A DNA stretch of 64,000 nt from Mycolicibacterium bacteremicum (lineage in GTDB: Bacteria; Actinomycetota; Actinomycetes; Mycobacteriales; Mycobacteriaceae), in the NCBI RefSeq assembly GCF_943913955.1, contig NZ_CALUAE010000012.1, positions 1 to 64,000 of the forward strand, in the 5' to 3' direction. Below are positions 1-6,310 of this stretch, in pieces. Under the pieces are notes generated by a model. That model made no database searches. It saw nothing but the letters and a program-made list of their open reading frames with translations, and was not told the DNA's origin. The position numbers and the translations under genes are program-made. Every line of letters begins with the position of its first letter. Positions within the stretch are counted from its first letter, which is position 1.

Positions 1-142
1 TGTCATCGGCGGCACTGTTCTCGGTGGACACGTACCCCGGTCCCGTCCCGAAGAACGTGCGCACCCGCATCACCGTGAACGTACTGACCAACACCACCGC
101 CAGGATGACGAGCGGGATCCAGATCTTCTTCAGCACGTTCAC
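1..142 (-). CDS. MmpS-family membrane accessory protein, partial N-terminus
   Basis: This is the first 47 codons of an MmpS-like protein; the gene leaves the window at its left edge. On the minus strand it starts VNVLKKIWIPLVIL, a short basic cytoplasmic tail leading into one membrane helix, followed by a TFFGTGP-like stretch and an acidic patch. This is the normal opening of MmpS proteins of about 140 residues. MmpS proteins assist MmpL (RND) exporters of lipids, siderophores or drugs, and mmpL usually follows directly, which would be outside this window. The GTG at 142 is preferred because the ATG at 156 is in another frame that stops after five codons. The divergent TetR gene at 382 is a likely local regulator. 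Confidence 0.85.
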   Translation of the reverse strand, partial: MNVLKKIWIPLVILAVVLVSTFTVMRVRTFFGTGPGYVSTENSAADD

Positions 143-229
143 TGCTGAGATGCCATTCGCTTCGGCCTTTCATGCCACGTGGGGCCTGCGCTCAGACGCC
201 GGTAAGCGTAGCCTTATCCAACTGCGGTC

Positions 230-251
230 AGGTTAGCCACGCGGCTAAGCT
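230..251. promoter_or_regulatory. Inverted repeat between mmpS and tetR, candidate operator
   Basis: AGGTTAGCC and GGCTAAGCT face each other across a 4-base spacer (ACGC), with a single mismatch in the 9-base arms. The site sits in the 239-bp gap between the divergent mmpS and tetR genes, about 90 bp upstream of the mmpS start. TetR dimers bind palindromes of this size, so autoregulation together with mmpS control is a reasonable inference. The arms also resemble separated halves of the mycobacterial iron box, but the spacing is wrong for IdeR. Confidence 0.5.
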
Positions 252-324
252 TCTACAAGTCGCACGGCTAGAAAATGTGACGAGGACTACTCAACGGCCG
301 CATTGCGGCGGGCAACATGCCACA

Positions 325-369
325 GTGTCGGTGACATGGGTGTCGGTGACATGGGTGTCGGTGACGAAG
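325..369. repeat. 15-bp tandem repeat, about 2.7 copies, upstream of tetR
   Basis: GTGTCGGTGACATGG occurs at 325-339 and identically at 340-354, and a third copy starts at 355 (GTGTCGGTGAC) before diverging into the ribosome binding site of the tetR gene at 382. Each full copy contains the small palindrome TGTC-GGT-GACA. The array ends 13 bp before the start codon. It could be a stacked operator or a slippage-prone tract that alters promoter or leader length. Confidence 0.7.
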
Positions 370-381
370 GGAGGGTGTCAG

Positions 382-966
382 GTGGCCAAGCCGGTGTCGC
401 AGCGCGGATTCGCGCGCGACCGCGTGATCGAGGCCGCGCTGCACCTGTTCGCCGAACGGGGTGTCAACGGCACCTCGTTGCAGATGATCGCCGACCATCT
501 GGGCGTCCGGAAGGCCGCCATCTACTACCAGTTCCACACCAAGGACGACATCGTGCTCGCCGTGGTGCGTCCGGTCTTCGACGATATGGAGCGCCTGGTT
601 CGCATCGCAGAGTCCATCTCGTCGGCGGAGTCCCGCCGCGATGCGGCGATCAGTGGTTTCGTCGAGCTGGCCGTGCGACACCGCCGGATCGGTTCGATGT
701 TCTACGGCGACCCGGCCGTCCTGGCGCTGGTGCAGTCGCACCGCGAGTTCGAGGCCGTCACCGACAGCCTGCGCGAGCTGTTGATCGGCACCACGCACGA
801 CGCCGAGACCCGGGTCACCATCGGCATGATCACCTCCGGGATCTTCGGCAGCACCGCCGAACCACATCTGCAGGACATCGCCGATCAGGATCTGCACCGC
901 ATCCTGCTCGACTGTGCCCAGCGGATGCTGCAGTCATCGCGGCCCGCCGCTGAACACCTCTCCTAG
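382..966 (+). CDS. TetR-family transcriptional regulator
   Basis: The 194-residue protein has a TetR N-terminal helix-turn-helix at about residues 12-58 (RDRVIEAALHLFAERGVNGTSLQ..IADHLGV..AAIYYQFHTKDDI) and a variable ligand-binding C-terminal half. The GTG at 382 is chosen over an upstream in-frame ATG at 172 because GAAGGGAGGG (366-375) is a good ribosome binding site and the extra N-terminus would be low-complexity repeat translation. It is divergent from the partial mmpS gene, an arrangement seen for TetR repressors of MmpS/MmpL exporters. Its last 33 bp overlap the end of the convergent gene at 934. The inducer is unknown. Confidence 0.88.
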   Translation: MAKPVSQRGFARDRVIEAALHLFAERGVNGTSLQMIADHLGVRKAAIYYQFHTKDDIVLAVVRPVFDDMERLVRIAESISSAESRRDAAISGFVELAVRHRRIGSMFYGDPAVLALVQSHREFEAVTDSLRELLIGTTHDAETRVTIGMITSGIFGSTAEPHLQDIADQDLHRILLDCAQRMLQSSRPAAEHLS

Positions 967-1524
967 CTGACCCCCGATTTCGGCGGGCCCCGGCGGCGGC
1001 AACGGGGTGGTCGACGTCGTGGTCGTCACCGTCGTGGTCGCGGGAGTGGTTGCGGGAGTCGTGCTCGCGGAGGTGCCGGTCGACGCCGTAGACGACGTCG
1101 ATGACCCGCTCGAGGTACCGCCGGGCTCGTGCACATCGGTCAGGTCTTCGGTGCGGACCACGTCATCGCCGACGCTGAAGACCAGCGACTCCGATGTCAC
1201 CGTGTAGGACTGGCCATCGTTGAAGGCCACGTACCCGTCGCCGGAACGGGTGGCGGGCAGGGACAGCTGCGCGCCGTCGCGCACCCGCACGCCGCGGTAC
1301 TCATAGGTCCCGTCCGACTCCGCGCAGATGGCGACCCGCGAGGTCGCGGTGCTACCGAAGATGACCGCGGTCGCGGGAGCGGCACACCGCGCGAACGACT
1401 GCAGGTAACCCTGGCTGTCGGTTTCGGGTTCGGCGCCTGCGGTGCCGGCCACCGCGAGCAGCGCGGCGCCGACGGCCGCGAATCCGACTGTCAGCTGGAG
1501 GGCACGCGAGGAAGACATCCTCAC
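934..1524 (-). CDS. Secreted protein with a kinase-ectodomain-like domain and Ser/Thr-rich tail
   Basis: The 196-residue product has a signal peptide (residues 1-31, cleavage near AGA-EP), a globular domain at about 35-128, and a tail rich in Ser, Thr and Pro (about 135-180) that looks like a flexible, possibly mannosylated wall linker. The globular domain matches the extracellular part of the Ser/Thr kinase at 41914-43386: both have TDSQG, two cysteines exactly 20 residues apart (C47 and C67 here), YRG, RDGA-L-L and a G(Y/F)VAxN stretch. I do not know the domain's ligand. Start could also be the ATG at 1518. The 3' end overlaps the convergent tetR gene by 33 bp. Confidence 0.8.
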   Translation of the reverse strand: MRMSSSRALQLTVGFAAVGAALLAVAGTAGAEPETDSQGYLQSFARCAAPATAVIFGSTATSRVAICAESDGTYEYRGVRVRDGAQLSLPATRSGDGYVAFNDGQSYTVTSESLVFSVGDDVVRTEDLTDVHEPGGTSSGSSTSSTASTGTSASTTPATTPATTTVTTTTSTTPLPPPGPAEIGGQLGEVFSGGPR

Positions 1525-1576
1525 CAGCTGACCATGTCGCCGCGATTCCGGCTACCCGCCACGCCGATGACCATGC

Positions 1577-3073
1577 CTATTCGGGGTCGCCGTACTCATC
1601 GAACCAGTACGCCAATTTGCCGCGGCGGCTCACCGCCCGCAGCCGGGCCTCCGCCGCCGCGCGCATCGTGCTGGTGGTGACGATCAGCAGTTCGTCCCCG
1701 GTCGCGATACGGGTGTCGGGCAGCGGCACAAAGGTGTTGCCGTCCCTGATGATCAGCGTGATGACCGCGGGATCGGGCAGGCGCAGTTCGAGAATGGTGA
1801 CATTGTGCAGCCGCGACGACGACTGCACCGTCATGGTCAACAGCTCGGCGTCCAGCACGTCCAGCGGCGCCGCCTCCACCTGGATCTCGCGGGTGGCTCC
1901 GGCATCGGTCAGCCCCAGCAGCCGGGCCACCAGGTGCAGACTCGGTGCCTGGATGAGCGTGAAGATCACCACCAGGACGAAGACGATGTTCAGCAGCCGC
2001 GAGCTGCCGGACACCCCGGCGACGATCGGGAAGGTCGCCAGCACGATCGGAACGGCGCCGCGCAACCCGGCCCAGGACAGGAAGAGCTGCTCGCGCAGCG
2101 GGATTCCGAAACCGACCAGCGAGGCGGCCACCGAGACCGGACGGGCCACCAGCAGCAGCACCAGCCCGGTGACGATGGCCGGGACCAGATCGCGGCCCAG
2201 CTCGCTGGGATCGACCAGCAGACCCAGCAGCACGAACAGCCCGATCTGCGCCAGCCAGCCCAGGCCCTCGGCGAACGACCGCGTCGTCGACCGATGCGGC
2301 AGACCGGAATTGGCCAGCACCACCGCGGCCAGGTAAGCGGCCAGGAAGCCGCTGGCATGCACGGTTCCGGCGGCCGCGAAGGCCACCACCCCCAGCCCGA
2401 ACGTCGCGATGGGGTACAACCCGGACGCCGGCAAGGCGATGCGGCGCAACGTCAATGCACCGAGGAACCCGACCCCCAGACCGATCAGCGCGCCGGCGAC
2501 GAGCTCGAACACGATCTCCCACACCGTGCCTGCCGGTTCGAAGACGAACGGCACCACGCTGAACATCAAGACCAGGATCACCGCGGGGGCATCGTTGAAC
2601 CCGGACTCGGCCTCCAGCAGCCCGGCAAGTCGGCGCGGCAGCGGCAGCACCCGCAGCACCGAGAAGACCGCGGCCGCGTCGGTGGACGACACGATCGCAC
2701 CCAGCAGCAGGGCCAGTTGCCAGTCGAATCCGAGCAGGAAGTGCGCGCCGGAGGCGGTGAGCAGGGTGCTGACCATCACCCCGACGGTGGCCAGCGACGC
2801 GGCCGGGGCCAACACCTTTCGGATGTCGGCGAACCGGGTGGTCAACCCGCCCTCGACGAGGATGACCGCCAGCGCCGCCGTGCAGATGTTGCGGGCCGCC
2901 TCGACGCTGTCGAAATCCAGGCCGAGCCCGTCCTCACCCAGCACCACGCCCACGAGCAGGAAGAACAGCAGCGCCGGGAAGCCGACCCGGGTGGCCACCC
3001 GGGTCCCGACGATGCTGGCCAGCAGCACGAGACCGCCGATAAGCAGCGCCAGGTACAGCTCGTGCAGCGTCAT
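1577..3073 (-). CDS. NhaP2/CvrA-type potassium/proton antiporter
   Basis: This 498-residue protein is a CPA1-type cation/proton antiporter. About twelve hydrophobic segments fill residues 1-385. The signature region SSTDAAAVFSVLR and the downstream ESGFNDAPA motif, with the conserved Asp residues of the NhaP family, are visible. The C-terminal ~100 residues form a soluble TrkA-C-like domain ending in LPDTRIATGDELLIVT, typical of the NhaP2/CvrA subgroup that exports K+ under osmotic or acid stress. It is transcribed away from a TrkA-like gene 41 bp upstream, so the two probably act together in K+ homeostasis. No frame damage is seen. Confidence 0.88.
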   Translation of the reverse strand: MTLHELYLALLIGGLVLLASIVGTRVATRVGFPALLFFLLVGVVLGEDGLGLDFDSVEAARNICTAALAVILVEGGLTTRFADIRKVLAPAASLATVGVMVSTLLTASGAHFLLGFDWQLALLLGAIVSSTDAAAVFSVLRVLPLPRRLAGLLEAESGFNDAPAVILVLMFSVVPFVFEPAGTVWEIVFELVAGALIGLGVGFLGALTLRRIALPASGLYPIATFGLGVVAFAAAGTVHASGFLAAYLAAVVLANSGLPHRSTTRSFAEGLGWLAQIGLFVLLGLLVDPSELGRDLVPAIVTGLVLLLVARPVSVAASLVGFGIPLREQLFLSWAGLRGAVPIVLATFPIVAGVSGSSRLLNIVFVLVVIFTLIQAPSLHLVARLLGLTDAGATREIQVEAAPLDVLDAELLTMTVQSSSRLHNVTILELRLPDPAVITLIIRDGNTFVPLPDTRIATGDELLIVTTSTMRAAAEARLRAVSRRGKLAYWFDEYGDPE

Positions 3074-3114
3074 TTCCGCCCCGTCCCCTTACCGCGATAA
3101 GTCAAACTAGCGGG

Positions 3115-3795
3115 GTGGCTGTGCGCAAGATGCGGATCGGGGTGGCCGGTGCCGGCAACGTCGGCCGGTCCGTGGCGCACGAGCTGTTGGGATACGGGCA
3201 CAAGGTGCTGTTGATCGAGCGGGAGCGCCGGCGTTTCGAGCCCGACAGCGTCGCGGCCGCCGACTGGTTGCTCGGCGACGCCTGCGAACTGTCCACCCTG
3301 CAGGAGGCCGGTGCGCAGACCTGCGACGTGCTGATCGCCGCCACCGGTGACGACAAGGCCAACCTGGTCATCGGGCTGCTGGCCAAGACCGAGTTCGGGG
3401 TGCCACGGGTGGTGGCCCGGATCAACGATGTCGAGAACCAGTGGCTGTTCGGGGCGGCGTGGGGTGTCGACGTGGCGGTGTCGACACCGGGCGCGCTGGT
3501 CGCCGGAATCGAGGGCGCCATCGACGTCGGGCACCTGGTGAGGCTGATGGGCCTACGCGAGGGGCATGCGGCGCTGACCAAAATCACACTGCCCGAGGAC
3601 AACCCGTTGATCGGAGCCCGGATCGATCAGCTGGACCTGCCGCCGGCCACCGCGCTGGTGACGGTGCTGCGCGGCGGCGAGATGTTGGTGCCGCGACCCG
3701 CGGACGTGTTCGTCGCCGGTGACGAGCTGCTGGTGATCGCCGAGAACGCCGCCGAGTGGCCCGGGGACAGCCAGTCGGCCAGGTTGCGGACGTAA
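3115..3795 (+). CDS. TrkA-family potassium-channel regulatory protein
   Basis: The 226-residue protein starts with an RCK/TrkA-N Rossmann fold (RIGVAGAGNVGRSVAHEL, with acidic E35-type residues after KVLLIERE) and ends with a TrkA-C domain (about 150-220). Such proteins bind NAD(H) or nucleotides and gate Trk/Ktr K+ transport. No membrane subunit is adjacent, but the divergent NhaP2-type antiporter is. The start is uncertain between GTG 3115, GTG 3121 and ATG 3130; the last gives the usual short MRIGVAGAG opening. The final 169 bp overlap, on the opposite strand, the open frame of the gene at 3627-4601. Confidence 0.85.
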   Translation: MAVRKMRIGVAGAGNVGRSVAHELLGYGHKVLLIERERRRFEPDSVAAADWLLGDACELSTLQEAGAQTCDVLIAATGDDKANLVIGLLAKTEFGVPRVVARINDVENQWLFGAAWGVDVAVSTPGALVAGIEGAIDVGHLVRLMGLREGHAALTKITLPEDNPLIGARIDQLDLPPATALVTVLRGGEMLVPRPADVFVAGDELLVIAENAAEWPGDSQSARLRT

Positions 3796-4601
3796 TCCAG
3801 GAAGGCCGACAGCCGACCCGGGTCGTCCTTGATGCCGGTACCGGGCGCCTCGGTGACGAACGCGGGCGCGCCGAGGTCGGTGTCCCAGTTGTAGTCCGCG
3901 AAATGGTGGAAGGTGGAGGCGGCCACCGCGCGGCCCATCGGGGTTCCGTCCGCGGCGCGTTCGCCGTCGAGCAGTACGGCCAGGTTGAACCGGCGGCCGG
4001 TATGCGTGCTGCGCCCCTGGGCGAGCACCGTGGCGTGCGCTACGTCGGCAGACACCGCACCCTCGTGCGGGTGGGCCGGGAACCATTCGACGCGGCCACT
4101 GCGGGTATGTCGGGTGCGCAGCAGCGGATGTACAGGTCTCTCGACGAACACCGGCTGGTAGTCGCCGTTGGCCCCGGAATGGTAGTTGGGCCAGGCGACG
4201 TCGGGGTTGTCCCGGTCATCACAGAGCGCCGCGGCGTTCTCGGTGTCGCTGTGGAACCGGTTGACGCTGCCGAGCGGGCCGAGTCGCAGCAGGCAGCGTC
4301 CGAGGTCCTGGTGGTCGCGGGCGGTCAGTACGCCACCACCGCGCCGGCGGAACGCGACGATGGCGTCGGCCTCCGCGGCGGTCAGCCCGTCCCCGGAATC
4401 CACTGCCAGCAGCCACAACTGATCGAACCCGAGGTCGTCGACACGACGCAGGACCGGGTCATCGGTCGCATCGGCGCACCGGTTGCGGGCCAGCACATGG
4501 TGTCCGGCGGCCCGCAACTCGGCGGTCAGCAGTCCGAAGCGACTGATGTCCCAGTCGTCCTCGGTCTGCGCGATGGTGGTCTGCAACAGGATTCTGGCCA
4601 T
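3627..4601 (-). CDS. ThuA-like / class I amidotransferase-fold protein of unknown function
   Basis: The 324-residue product starts MARILLQTTIAQTEDDWDI and has the alternating strand-helix pattern of a ThuA or glutamine-amidotransferase-like fold: LWLLAVDSGDGL, AIVAFRRRGGGVLTARDHQDLG, and a conserved HHFADYNWD stretch. I recognise it as a conserved mycobacterial hypothetical and know of no activity. The recognisable domain ends near YVRNLADWL (about residue 275). The last ~50 residues (Ser/Thr-rich, ending TSAVAGGRSS) lie antisense to the trkA-like gene and look like read-through, so the true end or a lost stop is in doubt. A GACTACGG/TTCAAGGG motif lies 36-54 bp upstream. Confidence 0.7.
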   Translation of the reverse strand: MARILLQTTIAQTEDDWDISRFGLLTAELRAAGHHVLARNRCADATDDPVLRRVDDLGFDQLWLLAVDSGDGLTAAEADAIVAFRRRGGGVLTARDHQDLGRCLLRLGPLGSVNRFHSDTENAAALCDDRDNPDVAWPNYHSGANGDYQPVFVERPVHPLLRTRHTRSGRVEWFPAHPHEGAVSADVAHATVLAQGRSTHTGRRFNLAVLLDGERAADGTPMGRAVAASTFHHFADYNWDTDLGAPAFVTEAPGTGIKDDPGRLSAFLDYVRNLADWLSPGHSAAFSAITSSSSPATNTSAGRGTNISPPRSTVTSAVAGGRSS

Positions 4602-4636
4602 GACTCCGACCCTGGCAGCTGCGCGGCGGAGGCGGA

Positions 4637-4655
4637 CCCTTGAACATCCGTAGTC
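4637..4655 (-). promoter_or_regulatory. GACTACGG-N3-TTCAAGGG motif upstream of the ThuA-like gene
   Basis: On the plus strand the site reads CCCTTGAACATCCGTAGTC. The same 19-mer with two changes, both in the 3-base spacer, occurs at 6280-6298 upstream of the SDR pair, in the same orientation relative to its gene. Its end is 36 bp from the start codon at 4601, a position suited to an activator site or promoter element. The reader is unknown. Confidence 0.6.
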
Positions 4656-4679
4656 TGGCGGCCGCCGCGTGAATCCTGC

Positions 4680-5438
4680 TCACCGCCCGATGATGCTGCG
4701 AATCAACCAGTCCTCGAAGCGGGTTTCGAAGCGCACCGCACCGCTGCCGGGCAACAGGGTGCGCTCACCGACCGGGATCTCACCGAAGGACGCCGTCGGA
4801 TCGGCGATGACCCGGCGCCGGTCGCCGCGCGCGACGAGGGCGGTACGCACCATGGCGTCCAGCCGGTAGGTGCGCGGTCCGCTGACCTCGACGATATCGG
4901 TGACAGGGACGCCGACCGCCGCCACGGCCAGCGCTTCGGCGGCGTCGGCGCTCGCGATCGGCTGGACCAGCGCCGGCGGCAGGCGCAGCATGGGTCCACG
5001 GCGGCCGGATTCCACCGCGCCGAGGACCGATTCGAAGCACGCCGTGGAGCGCACGATGGTGAACGGCAGCGGCCCGGCCGCCACCAGGTGTTCCTGCAGA
5101 AGTTTCGCGGCGTGATACCCGCTGACCGCCGCCAGCCTGTCGATCCCGACCATGGACAGCACGACGTGATGGCCCACCCCGGCCCGTTGCCCGGCCGCCA
5201 GCAGATTCAGCGTGGTGGTGACGAAGAATTCACGCGCCGCGTCGCTGTCCGACGAGGGCAGGTTCGAGGTGTCCACCACCACCGCGGTCCCGTCCAGCAC
5301 CACGGAAAGCCCCGCGGTGGTGACCGCGTCCACCCCGGTGGACGGCGCCGCGGCCACCACCTCGTGCCCGCGGGTCACCAACTGCTGCACCACCTTCGAG
5401 CCCAACCGGCCGGTACCGCCCACCACGACGATGCGCAC
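4680..5438 (-). CDS. NmrA-type NAD(P)-binding SDR protein
   Basis: The 252-residue protein has the atypical-SDR dinucleotide motif VVGGTGRLGSKVV at its N-terminus and a TIVRSTACFE strand typical of NmrA/HSCARG-like proteins. It has a GYHAAK segment (G-Y-x-x-x-K pattern) in place of a strong catalytic YxxxK. Proteins of this type are oxidoreductases or NADP+-sensing regulators; no substrate can be named. It lies 18 bp downstream of a close paralogue (5457-6215) and is probably co-transcribed with it. A third relative is fused to a cupin at 39241-40380. Confidence 0.82.
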   Translation of the reverse strand: MRIVVVGGTGRLGSKVVQQLVTRGHEVVAAAPSTGVDAVTTAGLSVVLDGTAVVVDTSNLPSSDSDAAREFFVTTTLNLLAAGQRAGVGHHVVLSMVGIDRLAAVSGYHAAKLLQEHLVAAGPLPFTIVRSTACFESVLGAVESGRRGPMLRLPPALVQPIASADAAEALAVAAVGVPVTDIVEVSGPRTYRLDAMVRTALVARGDRRRVIADPTASFGEIPVGERTLLPGSGAVRFETRFEDWLIRSIIGR

Positions 5439-5456
5439 CTGCGGACTGTCGGAAGA

Positions 5457-6215
5457 TCAGGCCGACAGCCACTGCGCGAACGTGGTGTCGAACACCGTGA
5501 CCGCCGCACCGGCGGGCACGATGCTGTGGTCGTCGATCACGGCACCGAAGTACGGTGCCCGTGCGTCGGTGACGACCCGGCGGGTGTCGCCCTTGGCGGC
5601 CAGCCCGGTGCGGACGAAATCGTCCATCGCGATCTTGTCCGGCCCGGCGATCTCCACCGCACCGTTGACCGGCGCGCCGACGGCGGCGCGGGTGATGCCG
5701 GTGGCGACATCCTCGGCGGCGATGGGCTGCATGGCCGCGTGCGGTAACCGGACGACCTCGCCGTCGGTCGCCGAACCCGCGATCGCCTCGACGAACTCGT
5801 AGAACTGGGTGGCCCGCACGATCGTGTGGGGGATCCCGGAGTCGGCGATCAGCTTCTCCTGCGCGGCCTTCGCGCGCATGTACCCGCTGTCGGGCACCCC
5901 GGCCGCACCCACGACCGACAGGGCGACGTGATGACCGACCCCCTGTTCCCGCTCGGCGGCCAGCAGAGTGGCCGTGGACGTGGTGAAGAAGGCCAGCACG
6001 TCGTCATCGGCGAAGGACGGTGAGTTGGTGACGTCGACGACGACGTCGGCACCGGCAAGCGCCGCGGCCACCCCCGCACCGCTGATGGTGTCCACCCCCG
6101 AGCTGGGTGACGCGGCGACCGCCCGGTGTCCGAGCGCGCCGAGCTTGGCGACGACTTTCGAGCCGATCAGACCGGTACCGCCGATGACGACGATCGTGAG
6201 CGCGGGAACGTTCAT
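5457..6215 (-). CDS. NmrA-type NAD(P)-binding SDR protein, paralogue
   Basis: This 252-residue protein opens with TIVVIGGTGLIGSKVV and shares with its neighbour and with the cupin fusion at 39 kb the blocks VVVDVTNSPSF, GVGHHVALSVVG, GYMRAKAAQE, HTIVRATQFYEF and QPIAAEDV. The order GYxxxK plus TIVRATQF is that of NmrA-type reductases. It is the first gene of a two-gene minus-strand unit, and the conserved GACTACGG motif sits 65 bp upstream (6280-6298). The ATG at 6215 follows a GAAGGGCTCCCACC leader with a fair ribosome binding site. Confidence 0.84.
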   Translation of the reverse strand: MNVPALTIVVIGGTGLIGSKVVAKLGALGHRAVAASPSSGVDTISGAGVAAALAGADVVVDVTNSPSFADDDVLAFFTTSTATLLAAEREQGVGHHVALSVVGAAGVPDSGYMRAKAAQEKLIADSGIPHTIVRATQFYEFVEAIAGSATDGEVVRLPHAAMQPIAAEDVATGITRAAVGAPVNGAVEIAGPDKIAMDDFVRTGLAAKGDTRRVVTDARAPYFGAVIDDHSIVPAGAAVTVFDTTFAQWLSA

Positions 6216-6279
6216 GGTGGGAGCCCTTCGGGTAGGCGAACTGTCCCCTCCAGCGTCGCGTCATGGCGTCGCCCGGCAA

Positions 6280-6298
6280 CCCTTGAAAGTCCGTAGTC
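6280..6298 (-). promoter_or_regulatory. GACTACGG-N3-TTCAAGGG motif upstream of the SDR pair
   Basis: The plus-strand sequence is CCCTTGAAAGTCCGTAGTC, matching the site at 4637-4655 in 17 of 19 positions. Its near edge is 65 bp upstream of the SDR start codon. It is a candidate binding site for a common regulator; a related arrangement occurs near 40435-40487. Confidence 0.6.
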
Positions 6299-6310
6299 CG
6301 CTCCCGCTCC

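Noticed and set aside
228..253. IdeR iron box in the mmpS promoter
   Set aside because: Both half-sites resemble the iron box but are 4 bp too far apart for the 19-bp consensus, so IdeR binding is doubtful.
325..369. Possible CRISPR-like repeats
   Set aside because: The repeats are directly adjacent without spacers and only 15 bp long; they are a tandem repeat.
1805..3100. Long plus-strand frame opposite the antiporter
   Set aside because: Its translation is low-complexity Gln/His/Arg and the minus-strand antiporter has complete family motifs.
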